A stretch of DNA of 64,000 nt, taken from assembly GCA_032622095.1 (NCBI GenBank), contig CP136061.1, positions 237,634,609 through 237,698,608 of the forward strand. Reading direction: 5' to 3'. How positions within the stretch are numbered: the stretch's first letter is position 1; each line of letters starts with the position of its first letter. This document shows positions 32,713 through 45,329 of the stretch, piece by piece. The position numbers were made by a program, and so were the translations under genes. The DNA comes from Siphonodentalium dalli (taxonomy: Eukaryota; Mollusca; Scaphopoda; Gadilida; Siphonodentaliidae). The notes under the pieces are model-generated. The model was given only the letters and a program-made list of their open reading frames with translations, made no database searches and had not been told where the DNA came from.

Positions 32713-33634
32713 TTATCTTCTCAACACCCACGCATGTTGTAACGACTAACTGTCATATCTGTTGGACAAATCAGATTTTCCTGCAACAAAAGCTGTTGTG
32801 AACATTCAAATGCATATATGCTTCACTCTCGTGGTTTCCAACACCTCTCCATACTTGTACATAACGGCCCACCACATTGGTCAGGGGAGCCCACTTTAAT
32901 CCAACTGTATTTATATGTCATGTGTATCGATCTCTCCTATACTTGGAGGTAATAAAGATATATCTTACATTTATTGTATTAAATAAGCATTACTTTATAA
33001 TAAGAAAAATCCGGATCCGGGCATAATCTGTACCTTTAAATATGATCAGTAAATACGTGGAAATTAATTCGGTTCCGCACATGGTGTGTACCTTTAAATG
33101 TGATAATCATTCCGTGAAATCAATCCAACAGCCTAGTATAAGGTCTCAAAATCAATTTATAACTTTGTTCCACGTGACATTTAATATATCAAACAGACGA
33201 TAATTTATATGGAAAAAAAAGAGAGAGAAAAAAACCGGATCCGGACATGATATTTACCTTTAAATATGATCAATAATTACGAGATAATTAATTCGGATCC
33301 GGACATGGTGTGTTCCCTTAAATGCCATCATGATCACGTAAAATCAATCCAACCGCCGTGTCTATATGAAAAAATAACAAGTATGCTGATCCGGGCACGA
33401 TATGTACCTTTAAATACGATTAATCGGGTTGAATGAGCACGACAGCCCTATATTTGTTTAATCTCACCTCTTAATCGGTTTCCGCGTGTCAGAAACGGAT
33501 TTTAATGGGTTAAATGTGTGATAAAACAAGCATGAAATTCATACCCGAATCCGGTAAAAAAAACACCTAAATCCGGGTCGAAATCCGGGATCCGGAATCC
33601 GGAATCCGGTAAAAAAGACACACCCCTTTGTTGC

Positions 33635-34466
33635 ATGGTGGGAAACGAGTTATATTTTTAGTTTATACTGGCGGGTTTTCCCATACGGTATATTTAGAAC
33701 AAGGAAACTGGTGAAATTGTTGTGCAACTAAATTTTACGAGGAATGAATATGCTAAATGTTCAACATTAACAGCATATATAAAGGTAAGATACTTCCCGT
33801 GAGTGCTTTGTTTTTGCTGATCTCTCATCTGCGAACATAAACTTATGCGTATCGACTCGTATTCGATAGTCATATTTAAAATATCAACATATTTCAGACC
33901 CGGAACCGAAACTAATTATATGTAATTTATTACCTTGGCTAGAACAACGAAAACGGCGCTTTTTAGGCCGTCGCCTGGGGCACCAAAGAAACAGAAATCA
34001 CTGACTTTTAGACCACTATTTATAGATTATCTGGGGAGATATAATCTATAACTACCTGGATAATCTTTAATTCTAAAAGTGGCATAAAAGTAAGTTATTG
34101 CAGCCTCTGTGGTTTCATGCATGGAATTTCCAAAAATGGGGGTGTGCATCACGAGACACCCCAACCCCCTGTCATCACACATGTCCCTGTACACATGTGT
34201 CCATATGTACCACAGTACATGTAATTTAACTATGAGTTTATAGTAAACTATAGTATTACTATATTATAGTATGCTATAGTCCAGTATTACTATAGTATAA
34301 TGTGAAAGGGTCACTCTCACCAAACAAAGTGCTGAAGGGTACACAGGTTTTGAAAATGTGCTGAAGGGTAAACAGGGTTTGTGATCGGTACTAATGCAGT
34401 TACTGTAACTGTGTTCCCGAAAGTTCGTATTCAGTTCAGTTTAATTTTCCTTGGAACATACACTAT
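33635..34466. other. Non-coding end of duplication copy A
   Basis: Matches 44843-45111 plus 51564-52144 of copy B, where a 6.4-kb element interrupts it at CCGG (33900-33903 here, uninterrupted). 34240-34310 is rich in TATAGTA palindromes, and 34331-34382 has a short tandem GTGCTGAAGGGTACACAGG. Confidence 0.75.
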
Positions 34467-35308
34467 GTCGGTTTGACAAATGTTTTCTGGGCCACAAATA
34501 ATTGCACATCTCGAGAAATAACAAACTTCATAAAATCGATATCTGATCACTCTGAGCTTTGGTGGGTGGGTTCCTCGACTCGAATCATATATCCCCCCCC
34601 CCCCCCGAAGCCAAAGAAATAGTAATTTAGGAGCGTTTATTCTGATAATTCATCGTTAATATGTGACGTTGTTTACGCGACAAACTGAACCTAGTATAAT
34701 CGGTTGCTTCTTTCGTGTTCCTGGAATCAAAATGAGTTGATTAAGTTATGGATATATATGTGTAAATACAACATAATGCCAGTTATACTCTCAGCGGTGC
34801 CCGGGCGGCGGCATATCATATTAAGCAGCAGGGCACAATGTCTATAGCAGCAAGTTTGACCAACGAATAACACATACTAGTAGGACAGCATATTGCAATG
34901 CCCTTTATTTAACCGACTTCGGTCGAGGGGTATAATTGCATGGAAGCCCTCCCTGCACATGGCATCTATGACCCTTATAAATAAATCACCCTGGTAAAGT
35001 CAATGAAACCCAATGTAAATCGCGGTTGCATGGGTTTACTGGGATGAATTGCGAGAATATAATTATGTAGGGTCCTGTGAGTTCCTGTATTAACACCACG
35101 GTTTGTTACTTTTCTGTTTAGCGTTATTCGTGGTTGTAAGAACAAATAGGGGTAAATATATAGAACGACACAAGCGAAGACATTTTCTGTTAAAGGCACG
35201 GGCGGCGTTCGTTGCAGAAATATTCATATTTGTTCAATTCGCCATAAACAGAAGGAATATTAAAATATTTATAGTTTTGTTCATATGCCAAAGATAATCA
35301 GCGCGTAA

Positions 35309-36575
35309 GGGTACGTTCATACGCTGGCAATATTGCACTGCAAACTGCAAAAATGCCAGCTGCAAAATTGCCAAAACGGATTAATTTCTGCCCGCTGTCA
35401 ACAAATCAGCGTTAGTAGTGATCAATGAACGACAGCCGTTTTGCGTGATTGATGAGCTGTTTGCAATATATCAGAAACGGTGCGTGTTGGTATTCTTAGG
35501 CCAGTCAAAATAATGTCAATTGACATGTTGGAATGTGGTATCGCCACGGCCAGCTCTCTCGATGGGATGCTGCTCATATATGAGTACAATAAACGTCACC
35601 TAGACAGGAGATGGTGCGTCCGCACTTGGCTCAACGAAGATAACCGACGAATTCAAATCTTCCCGGGTATCATCCCAAACTCCAAACTTGTCATTCCAAT
35701 AATTTTAGTCACATATTCGTTGGTCTTCATGTTAAGCAAAACAATAAGTTAAGAAAAATGGGGGGAGGGGACGTGGTGCTGATGTTAAACAAAACAAAGG
35801 AATCAAATAAATAGTAATACAAGTTAATCAAAAATACACAATATATTGTTATTCAAATGGCATGAATAATAATATAGGCCCATATATGCTTCATCAATGC
35901 CAAAGACTAACATCCCATTATCCCTACTGTTAGACCCCATCCCACCACCACGACGACACAACCAGTCACCTTTAAACCACTAGAATTACATCGATATCGC
36001 AGTCTTGGTAGATGGTGTTGGCACGTATTCGAACCCCAGCTTGATCTGAATTGAGTGATATCTCAATGTGCCATTCTGGTCGACACATGACCATTTCGAT
36101 AATAATTGAGAATTTGTACACTGAAGTAACCACATTTGAAGCAATGCATGGATACTCATATATATTGAGTCCTGCCACCACCTCCCCAATAGCTCCCACA
36201 TTTATGACTCGGGAAGCATCACGTTTGGTACTATTTGTATCACGCCATATCATCATATCCTCATATAACGGAGATCCACATGTATAATTATGTGTGCATG
36301 AGAATCACAGAGAACACACCCCGATCCCATTCGATCGTATCAAGGACGGTACAGACACAATCAATTATTGTTAGTGGCCTTGTGGTGTGGCCACCGACAG
36401 AGAGGTATACACCCGTTATCATATACCACCGTTGATTGTTGACGACCAGCCACGACACAGCACGAGCTCGTCGGTAGCTGGCAAAAATGCCAGCTAACAA
36501 AACAAAACAAAACAACCTTTGCAGCTGGCATTTTTGCAGGTTGCAGTGCAATATTGCCAGCGTATGAACGTACCC
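35309..36575. mobile_element. Harbinger-like element 1
   Basis: 1,267 bp with ~55-bp perfect or near-perfect inverted repeats (GGGTACGTTCATACGCTGGC at the tip). TAA duplications flank it (35306-35308, 36576-36578). A 3-bp TWA duplication with GGG-type termini fits PIF/Harbinger (family knowledge). A decayed transposase-like start is seen at 35480-35752. Confidence 0.85.
35480..35752 (+). pseudogene. Harbinger-type transposase N-terminal remnant
   Basis: A 90-codon frame with YEYNKRHLDRRWCVRTWLNE. It resembles the RRxWVRPWL phrase near the start of PIF/Harbinger transposases and then loses similarity. The catalytic DDE region is absent. The matching piece in the neighbour (about 36860-37025) has a stop in RR-WVRTWLND. 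Confidence 0.5.
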
Positions 36576-36578
36576 TAA

Positions 36579-37863
36579 GGGTACGTTCATACGCTGGCAA
36601 TATTGCACTGCAAACTGCAAAAATGCCAGCTGCAAAATTGCCAGAACGGATTAATTTCTGCCCGCTGTCAACAAATCAGCGTTAGTAGTGATCAATGAAC
36701 GACAGCCGTTTTGCGTGATTGATGAGCTGTTTGCAATATATTAGAACACAATGCGTGTTGGTATTCTTAGGCCAGTCAAAATAATGTCACTTGACATGTT
36801 GGAATGTGATATCGCCACGGCCAGCTCTCTGAGCCTCTCTCGCTGGGATGCTGCTCATATATGAGTACAATAAACATCACATTGACAGGAGATGATGGGT
36901 ACGCACTTGGCTCAACGACGATAACCGACGAATTCAAATCTTCCCGGGTATCATCCCAAACTCCAAACTTGTCATTCCAATAATTTTAGTCACAAACTCG
37001 TTGGTCTTCATGTTAAGCAAAAAATAAGTTCAGAAAAACGGGGGGGGGGGCGTGGTGCTGATGTTAAACAAAACAAAGAAATCAAATAAATACTAACACA
37101 AGTTAATCAAAAGCACACAATATATTGTTATTCAAATAGCATGACTAATTATATAGGCCGATATATGCTTTACCAATGCCAAAGACTAACATCCCATTAT
37201 CCCTACTGTTAGACCCCGCCCCAACCACCACCACTACACAAGCAGTCACTTTCAAACCACTACAATTACATCGATATCGCAGTCTGGGTAGATGGTGTTG
37301 GCTCTTACGTATTCTAACCCCAGCTTGATCTGAATTCAGTGATATCTCAATGTGCCATTCTGATCGATACATGACCATTTCGATAACAATTGAGAATTTG
37401 TACACGCTCACTGAAGTAAGCACATTTGAAGCAATGCATGGATACCCATAGTGAGTCCTGCCACCACATCCCCTATAGCTCCCACATTTATGACTCGGGA
37501 AGCATAACTTTTGGTACTCTTTCACGCCATATCATCATAGTATCATATAACGGAGATCCGTACACATGTATAATTAAGTGTGTATGAGAATCACAGAGAA
37601 CACATGCATCCGATCCTATTCGATCGTAGCAAGGACGGTACAGACACAATCAATTATTGTTAGTGGCCTTGTGTTGTGGCCACCGGCGGAGAGGTATACG
37701 CCGTTATCATATATCACCGTTGATTGTTCACGACCAACCACGATCCAGCACGAGCTAGTCGGTAGCTGGCAAAAATGCCAGCGAACAAAACAAAACAAAA
37801 CAACCTTTGCAGCTGGCATTTTTGCAGTTTGCAGTGCAATATTGCCAGCGTATGAACGTACCC
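36579..37863. mobile_element. Harbinger-like element 2
   Basis: 1,285 bp, same orientation and family as 35309-36575, with several percent divergence spread along the length. TAA lies on both sides (36576-36578 shared with element 1, 37864-37866). Because the two copies differ throughout, a very recent tandem duplication of one insertion is less likely than two insertions at TAA. Confidence 0.85.
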
Positions 37864-38279
37864 TAAATAGTCCAGACGTACGATGGTGTACGTACATGTA
37901 AACAAGAACCTGCTCGTGCACATGTTACAGAAGTTTTGCTGCTGTTTACATAACACAGCGCAATTCTATTGGTTAATCACACACAAATGATATAAACGCT
38001 CTTTATTATTTCCATATCAGGAAAACAGAAACAAATAACGCTCTCTATGTTTACCGTATCCGGATCTAAACAAAAGTCAGGTTCTGTAACGTTTTTATGC
38101 TTTTGTTTACATAACAAAGGAAAAACATTTGACAATAACATACTGTTTATGCCATATTTCTGATTGGTATAAGAACAAAAGTCTGTCTATATTTTACTAT
38201 TCTTTCTGTTTGTGGCGGTTTTTGACGGAGCTGTGTATTTTAACAGCATACCCACCGCCAACACCGCCCGTATCTTTAA

Positions 38280-40035
38280 AATTGACGTCGACAGTGACGT
38301 TGTTGGCGTAATAGGTTTGTATTGTTCAAGAACAATACATATTTTTTATTGAACGTTTCAATTCTTCTGTATTTTGCTGTATTTCGCACAAATAAGCCAT
38401 TGGGTGTGCAATAATAATAATTATTAATTATTTTCTTGTGTGGAAACGGTTCATTGCGTTCCATGCTATAATATGCATTTTTTATCATGCTGCACTCATA
38501 CATTTCTTCCTTGTATATACGCATGTTGATGGTATTTATATATATGTGTTGATGGGGAAAGACCATTTTAGCGACCGTCTTCAGAATGGTTACAAATTTA
38601 TAGGTGGGCCTAAACGATGTGATGTCCTTTGCATTGCACAGCAGCTTTCCTCTCACACACCGATGAAAACGAAAGTCTTTTATGTCGGATATCAGAACTG
38701 TTTCCATACTTTAAAGCGATGTGTAGTTTGATACACTTGAATACCATAGTAGTTTTACGACGTGTGAAAATGCAATCCAATGGTTATTGTAAAATTCCAT
38801 ACTGCATCATTTTAATTGAATTTGGCATGCCTCCTAAGGTACTGGTAAAGCCAGAATAGAACACAATTGAGTTGTCAGTTAATTAAGTAACATGGCTAAT
38901 TACAAGTGAGACACAATTTGCTACCTTTCCATTACAGCAGATAATAATGTTCTGGATATATGCGAAAAATCAACTTTTTACCAAATTTGGTTGCCATTTT
39001 ACAAGCGATCTTGAGTAATTTTGTCTAAACATACATCAGTGTGACACATTGAAGACAGATCGAAACAATACACACATTTGATATTACAGATAGTTTCATT
39101 TTACTTGAAAAAATTGTTCTAAACCTGAAAAGTTATTTTTTTCCGATTTTGATGTCAAGTTTGTGATACCAAAAAAATCCAACATTTCTGGTAATGTCAG
39201 TGGTTAAAATAGTAACAATTAACCAAAGTGCATCAGAAATTTTAGTATTCAATGTATATAAGACAGAATAGCCATAGTTCTTCAACCACAAGTTCTTTTA
39301 GCGATTGCATGGCACGCTGGAGCAATATCCACCATTTCCCCTAGTTTGGCCGCCATTTTGGCATCTATTGAGTTGGAATATTCATACGTAATCGTACGCC
39401 GCACTTACAATGCACAGTTCTGTCCATTTCTTGTTCAAATATGACTAGAATCCCAACGGTGATATTTGGTGACATTTTATTCCGCGTTCTGTAAAATCGA
39501 CTTGTTGAGGGATCGGAAGGGGCTGGGACCCCAAGATTGGCATATTTCATTGCTCCAATGATCAGTTAACATGCACTATATACAATAAATTCACAATTCT
39601 CAACCAGTTCCGAACATCAGAAACTGATATTAAAGATATTAGTGAAAACAATTCCAGTTCCGGCAGCCATTTTTGGCGGCCATCTTGGGCGGGGAGTTCC
39701 AATTTTGCCCTAAAAATGTGGTATTATATGTTAGCTGCCCAATTTTTTTTGCATTTGTATACATATGACAATATTTTCGCACTATAATTTGCATTAAACT
39801 GACTTAGCGACCCGTCTGAAAATCGGCGGCCATGTTGGACTGGTGACCAGAAATAAAGCTCAAAATGTCGATTTCCCGGACTAAATTTGATGCACACATA
39901 CATATATACATATGTCGCTAATACACTCTACTAGAATGTTCACTGTTTTATTTACCCCTACCCTATTTGAAATCTTGAACACATTACGCACTGAAGGGAT
40001 AATCACACCGACCATTCAAAAACGTACATATATAT
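38280..40035. other. Copy B non-coding sequence
   Basis: Up to 38542 it matches 23734-23997. 38543-38765 is absent from copy A and carries no recognisable domain, although open frames 38438-38859 cross it. From 38766 it matches the GGCGGCCAT-containing repeat of copy A (25155 onward). Confidence 0.6.
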
Positions 40036-40864
40036 CAGTCTGAGTAAACTCATACCTAAATATTCATTACAACATTGAATATAAGGTCTGACGGATAACA
40101 TCGATATTTCATTTCCAAGTCCTCGGGATTCCGTAATCTGATTGATTGCGTAAATTATTTTCCGTCCAATGAAACCGTATGGGTTAATAAACAAGTGTCA
40201 GTGGGCGGAGCTAGACTCCCATAATGTCACCTCTAAATATAGTAACAGAGCGGAATTTCTCCGATCGAAAGCGATGCTTGCAAATACAACAGACAGAAAC
40301 AATGGCTTCGAAATTATATATTCGGTACGATTCGGATTAATTTGAAGGATGTGCTAGACCTGATAGATAGGCCTGCGCATGGTACCAACTTGGCCTCCCA
40401 TAAATATAAATAGAACTCACTCACGTCCGTGTATTTGATTTACTTTATTGTACCATGGTTTGCAAATCAAATTATTTGTCGTAAAAAAGTCATCTGAAAG
40501 TTAACACCGAGGAAATGACTTAATTTTATGCTTTTAAATAGTTCTAAAGCATCATTTTTGATGACGACCTTATTTTTTGCTCTCGGATGCAGCTTTCCGG
40601 TTGATGCAGCGAGTTCATCTCCCGAAAAAGAATAGTCGCACACACGACAAATATTATCTGCTGTAATCTTATGTCGCGACACAGGCCATTACTATTATTA
40701 CGAAGCACAACAAATAACACGTGGGGACACCTGTCAATCATCGATGTATTTTTAAAAATCCGTGACGTCATTTTGGGGAAGCTCTTCGCTGAATAGAAAT
40801 GGTTTTGGCTACATAAGCTCCAGACTCTATATTTCAAATATAGAGTCGACGTTCACCCAGACTG
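40036..40864. mobile_element. 829-bp element with CAGTCTG termini
   Basis: Ends CAGTCTGAGTAAAC and GTTCACCCAGACTG are short inverted repeats. CATATATAT occurs on both sides (40027-40035 and 40865-40873) but once at the empty site in copy A (about 26397-26407). The 8-9 bp duplication and CAG tip suggest a hAT-like non-autonomous element, but the AT-rich target makes the exact duplication length ambiguous. No transposase seen. Confidence 0.75.
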
Positions 40865-40946
40865 CATATATATATGTTGCCAAACATGCGGCATGAAAAT
40901 TGAATAAAAAAGTCAAAATGATAATGTACTATAGTACTACTATTAT

Positions 40947-41653
40947 ACCTTACTCGTATTTAAATTCGCGCAGTACTATTGTTCGCGCACCCATCGGTGC
41001 GCGAATTTAAAACTGAGCGAAAAATAATACGACTCATAAGTTTATACCAAAGGAATATAAGAGGGTTATTTTAAATAGAAAATAGACAATTATATTTACA
41101 TGCGGGGAAACGAATCTTAACGACATTATCAATATGTATAGGATACACGTAAACCATTTAATCATGTTTCGATCTTTTGAAATGCTTCTAAGAAGCTATT
41201 GTAGCCTGAAGGTGCACGAAAGCACTCTTTCACAACCCTGCATGGGGTAACACTGTGGTCAAACAATCTGAATTAGTCATGCATTCAAAACACGCAACCA
41301 AGAGTTGATTCTTCTGAAGTCAGCAAGTCAAGTTCAGTTCCAGGATGTCCATAAATATTTATTAAATACCAGCATGATAAATTGTACCATGCATGAATAT
41401 AAGCACGCATCTTCACAATGAAATGATGATGCAGTTGTGTTATATTCGATGTATATTTTCTTCGAGGTTGTCTTTATATATACACATGTATCATTTGAGA
41501 TAATTAAGAACTGAAACTGTCATCAGATACAAGACATTTACGAACATATTTCTATCAGTTTTGAATTCGCGCACCGGGGTGCGCGAATTCAAAGTGCGCG
41601 AATTCAAAACTGAGCGAAAAATAGTACTGCGCGAATTTAAATACGAGTAAGGT
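40947..41653. mobile_element. MITE, CCTTACTCGTATTTAAATT family (copy B)
   Basis: Copy B counterpart of 26461-27170, 707 bp. Its GCGCGAATTC hairpins are slightly better preserved (GCGCACCGGGGTGCGCG). Confidence 0.85.
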
Positions 41654-43190
41654 ATAGATAATGAATGGCTTGTCGACAAGACCTTAATTATTTATTATAT
41701 TATATCGAACATTGGTGTCAATTATCTCACAATTTATGTGTCTGATTTTGTCACATTTTTATTTACCGTGAATTTTGGAAATCGGTATCAGATTTTACAA
41801 TTTACGGCATTCTTTTTACGATGGCACGGGCGCAGCATAACTATTGTTATTAGTTACATCTAGCAGCATCTCTTCATTATTCATGCATTTATTTCTATAA
41901 ATACGCCATCAGCAAAGAGATTTCGGCCAGCTTTTAGAAAACGGAAAGGAAGCTATAAATAACGTCTACTGGCATTACAAAATTAGGACTGGTCGCTTGC
42001 CAAGTAAACGGACAAACTATTAAATACATTGAATAGCTATGATCGGAGATTTGTAAGATCATTACAATTCACAATAAATCTAATGTAAAACCGATATTGC
42101 AACAAGTATCGTACAAGTTATAGTTTGAGATTAGCCTTATCGCCAGGCGGCTCGTCCGATTTCGCGAAATAAGATTGTTACCATAAATAGAAAAAGAATA
42201 GTAGGCATGTAGGAATCCTACTGGGGTACTATGGTAAAATAGTATAGCAGTGTGCAGCCAATAAGAATGCGAGAAAGTCACGTGAGATATAATATAATGT
42301 ACTATACCATGGTAGTACTTTATACCGTACTATAGTACTACTACATTAGAAGTACCGTAGTTCTACCACAGTAAATTTACCAAATATACCATAGTAATAC
42401 TATATTTAAAGTATACCATAGAAAAAAGTGTCCAAAATACTCCAGTGCATTTGTACTAGAGTACTAATGTGGTACTTTCTAAAAGTACCATAGTAAAGTG
42501 TCCAATATACTGTAGTACATTTGTACTGGAGTATTAATTTCTATAGTGCTTTTATAAGGGTATATATAGGCCTAATTAATCCATGCATGTACAACATTTA
42601 GATGCAAATACTACTGGTAAGGCTGATGGGGAAAAGATATTTTGCGTTTGGTTGCTCGACTGAACAGGCGGCGAGATGTGTTTAGATCGCCAATTATTGT
42701 CATCGCATTTCGAAAAAAATGGATGGTTCATTGGTTCCCAACCAGAGGTCACCCCAAAATCCATATGAAGTTTGGTAAGGATCATATGAGGGATGTGGTC
42801 TGTAGGTGTGTCAAAGATTTAGTCATGCAAAGAATAAATTCCAAGATGGCTGTGGGCGGCCATGTTTTTCATCGAAAATCGTTCATATTCGATAGCTCAT
42901 AATCAAAAGGTGATTAAAAACATGCTGTAAATATTCGAAAAAAATCTCCAATAATTGCGGGATGCAGGGGGTGGCGATGGATTCAAATTTGAAATCCAAG
43001 ATGGCTGCCATGTTTTAATAAATTTCGGGGGGGGGGTCGATTGCTCCAATCTAGAAGTCACCTCAAACTTTCAAAGAACCGAATGTAGTATAGTGGTCTG
43101 TATGGGGTGCGGAAAAGTGAATTGTTGAGGGACGCACGCACAACGACAAACCATGACAATAGCTTAAAGATGGATTATCTCTTTATTTAA
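41654..43190. other. Copy B non-coding sequence
   Basis: Matches 27171-28704, including the TACTATAGTA cluster (about 42290-42560) and the AAGATGGCTG / GGCGGCCATG phrases. No gene recognised. Confidence 0.6.
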
Positions 43191-43647
43191 TGGTACTCAA
43201 TCCGATCAGATGGTCCCCATACCATCAAGATACAACAACAACAACAATATTTCTTCAAAATACGCTTTAGTTATCAGAATCGATTTATTGCAACAAAATA
43301 ATGCTAACCACTGTCAACTATGGTATCAAATTTTCCAAAACTTGTTTATTTATCAACAATTTGTTCAACAAAATAAGGCCATATTATCACTAAAGTATCA
43401 CAAAATTTGACCGTATTACCACGTGATTTTAGAGTTATCCATCTTCATCCGCAAATTTGTCCGAGACCCTCCGTTTGACCACGTGTTTCTGGGCCACACA
43501 ATATTACACATCTCGAGAAATAACAAACTTCAAAAATCGATATCTGATCACTCTGACCTTTGATGGGTGGGTTCCTCGAATCAAATATGTTTTCACCCCA
43601 GGCCAAAGAAATAGTAATTTAGGAGCGTCTGATCTGATTGAGTACCT
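43191..43647. mobile_element. TTAA MITE (GGTACTCAATCCGATCAG family), copy B
   Basis: Counterpart of 28705-29166 with TTAA on both sides (43187-43190, 43648-43651). Confidence 0.85.
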
Positions 43648-43939
43648 TTAACAATTTTGAATTAGTTTCGTGGGTATAAAATAATAAATATGATTTGAAG
43701 ACCCATGTCCGGAAACGCTTCTCTCAAATAATATTGATTTTATTTAGAATATTATATCATAAAATGAGATGATTAAGTGGGACACTTTATTATTCTATTT
43801 TTAGAACAGACCATTCAGGCGACACCATATAGCGATATAGACATTAAGTTGTTTCCATAGCTATGCTCCGAACGTCAAATATCCCAGATTGATTGTGTGT
43901 ATTGTTTTATTATATAGTCATAAGCGATAATGAGTCTAA

Positions 43940-44474
43940 TTAAAGGTACGGGCGGTGTTGGCGGTGGGTATGCTGTTAAAATATTCTCCTTCGTCAAAAA
44001 CCGCCATAAACAGAAAGAATAGTAAAATATAGACATACCTTGTTCTTATACCAATCAGAAATATGGCATAAACAGTATGTTATTGTCAAATGTTTTTCCT
44101 TTGTTATGTAAACAAAAGCAAAATAAAAACGAACAGAACCTGGCTTTTGTTTAGATCCGGATATGGTTAACATAAAGAGCGTTATTTGCTACTGTTTTCC
44201 TGATATGGAAATAATAAAGAGCGTTTATACCATTTGTGTGTGATTAACCAATAGAATTGAGCTGCGTTATGTAAACAGAAGCAAAACGTATGTAACACGA
44301 GCAGGTTCTTGTTTACGTACGCCATCGTACGTCTTGACGACAATATACTATTTACGCGCTGATTATGTTTGGCATATGTAAAAAACTATATATATTTTAA
44401 TATTCCTTCTCTTGATGGCCATTTGAACAAATATGAATATTTCTACAACGAACGCCACACGTACGTGCCTTTAA
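43940..44474. mobile_element. TTAA MITE (CGGGCGGCG ends), inverted, intact
   Basis: Begins TTAAAGGTACGGGCGGTG and ends CGTACGTGCCTTTAA. It is the intact counterpart of the truncated 29459-29894 and is in opposite orientation to 35190-38279 in the same duplication unit. Confidence 0.82.
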
Positions 44475-45111
44475 CGTTTATTTGTCACCAAATTATCAAA
44501 TAATATTTCTGGTCTCTGTTAACAGTAACAATTATTGTTCGTTAGCTAAACAACCACACGTTTTTAGACCAGAAACTATTCGAAATATAATCAATAGTAA
44601 TCGATAGAAGCAATTCCGGATACGGGTCTTCGGTTAATATCTTATATTTTATACCCCGGTAACTATATCACACATGTTTACAACGAGATAGACCATCTTT
44701 AAACTTGACTTTCAAGTCGAGCTAAAAATGTTAGAATTAATTACGAAAATATACTTAGCGGGCCCCTGGACCTGGAGTAACATCATGTCTGGATTATCGC
44801 GAAACGCGCTGTCTGGATTCCGGCTCGACGCAACTTTGTTGCATGGTGGGAAACGAGTTATATTTTTAGTTTATGCTGGCGGGTTTTCCCATACGGTATA
44901 TTTAGAACAAGGAAACTGGTGAAATTGTTGTGCAACTAAATTTTACGAGGAATGAATATGCCAAATGTTCAACATTAACAGCATATATAAAGGTAAGATA
45001 CTTCCCGTGAGTGCTTTGTTTTTGCTGATCTCTTATCTGCGAACATAAACTTAGGCGTATCGACTCGTATTCGATAGTCATATTTAAAATATCAACATAT
45101 TTCAGACCCGG
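44475..45111. other. Copy B non-coding sequence with empty site
   Basis: Matches 29907-30199 and 33635-33903. TTTGTTGC at 44835-44842 is the unoccupied target of the 3.4-kb element in copy A. Nothing else recognised. Confidence 0.75.
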
Positions 45112-45329
45112 TGTTCTGAAATATTAGTATGGTTGTAAAATAAGTATGGTTTTTGGCTTACACATGCGCATAGGACTCAAAATATCTATTGCGCGAGTAT
45201 TGCGCAGGCGCGCGCTGTGACTTTCACTGTGAGGTCTGTACCGACCGACTGTCAATCATTTCGTCTCTTTTATCGAGTTGAACTGAGAATAACAATCAGA
45301 CTTCTCGAACTGTGTGCTACAAACGACAA

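Larger units (their letters stand above)
30200..33626. mobile_element. 3.4-kb transposon with ~670-bp inverted repeats
   Basis: Ends GGGTGTGTCC and its inverted copy are flanked by the 8-bp duplication TTTGTTGC (30192-30199 and 33627-33634). Copy B has a single TTTGTTGC and no insert at 44835-44842. The inverted repeats run about 30200-30870 and 32960-33626 with high similarity. They contain several motifs with CCGGATCCGG and TACCTTTAAAT. The centre holds an ~84-bp triplicate repeat (30906-31143), a degenerate third block of the arm motif (31440-31690) and a LINE fragment. No transposase was recognised. Long arms, 8-bp duplication and captured foreign sequence resemble Mutator-like or other fold-back elements; the superfamily is uncertain. 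Confidence 0.88.
22487..34466. repeat. Segmental tandem duplication, copy A
   Basis: 11,980 bp that recur as 34467-52144. Copy A starts at GTCGGTTTGACAAATG (22487). The same phrase follows directly on the end phrase GGAACATACACTAT at 34466, so the copies are head to tail. After removing copy-specific insertions the alignable core is about 7.6 kb in both, with only a few percent divergence by eye. Differences specific to copy A are a 3.4-kb transposon (30200-33626), a replaced segment (about 23998-25154) and a 164-bp deletion near 29894. Confidence 0.92.
35190..38279. mobile_element. TTAA MITE (CGGGCGGCG ends), split by Harbinger-like pair
   Basis: Copy B equivalent of 23208-23733. It is interrupted at GCGCGTAA by the two elements at 35309-37863; the uninterrupted site in copy A reads GCGCGTAAATAG. 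Confidence 0.85.

Noticed and set aside
35972-36256. Minus-strand frame in Harbinger-like element 1 (and 37145-37525 in element 2) as a second transposon protein
   Set aside because: The two copies differ by frame-changing indels and no Myb-like or DDE motif was recognised.
38438-38859. Overlapping plus-strand frames in the copy B specific segment as an exon
   Set aside because: Part of the frame lies in shared repeat sequence, there are no clear splice sites and no protein family was recognised.
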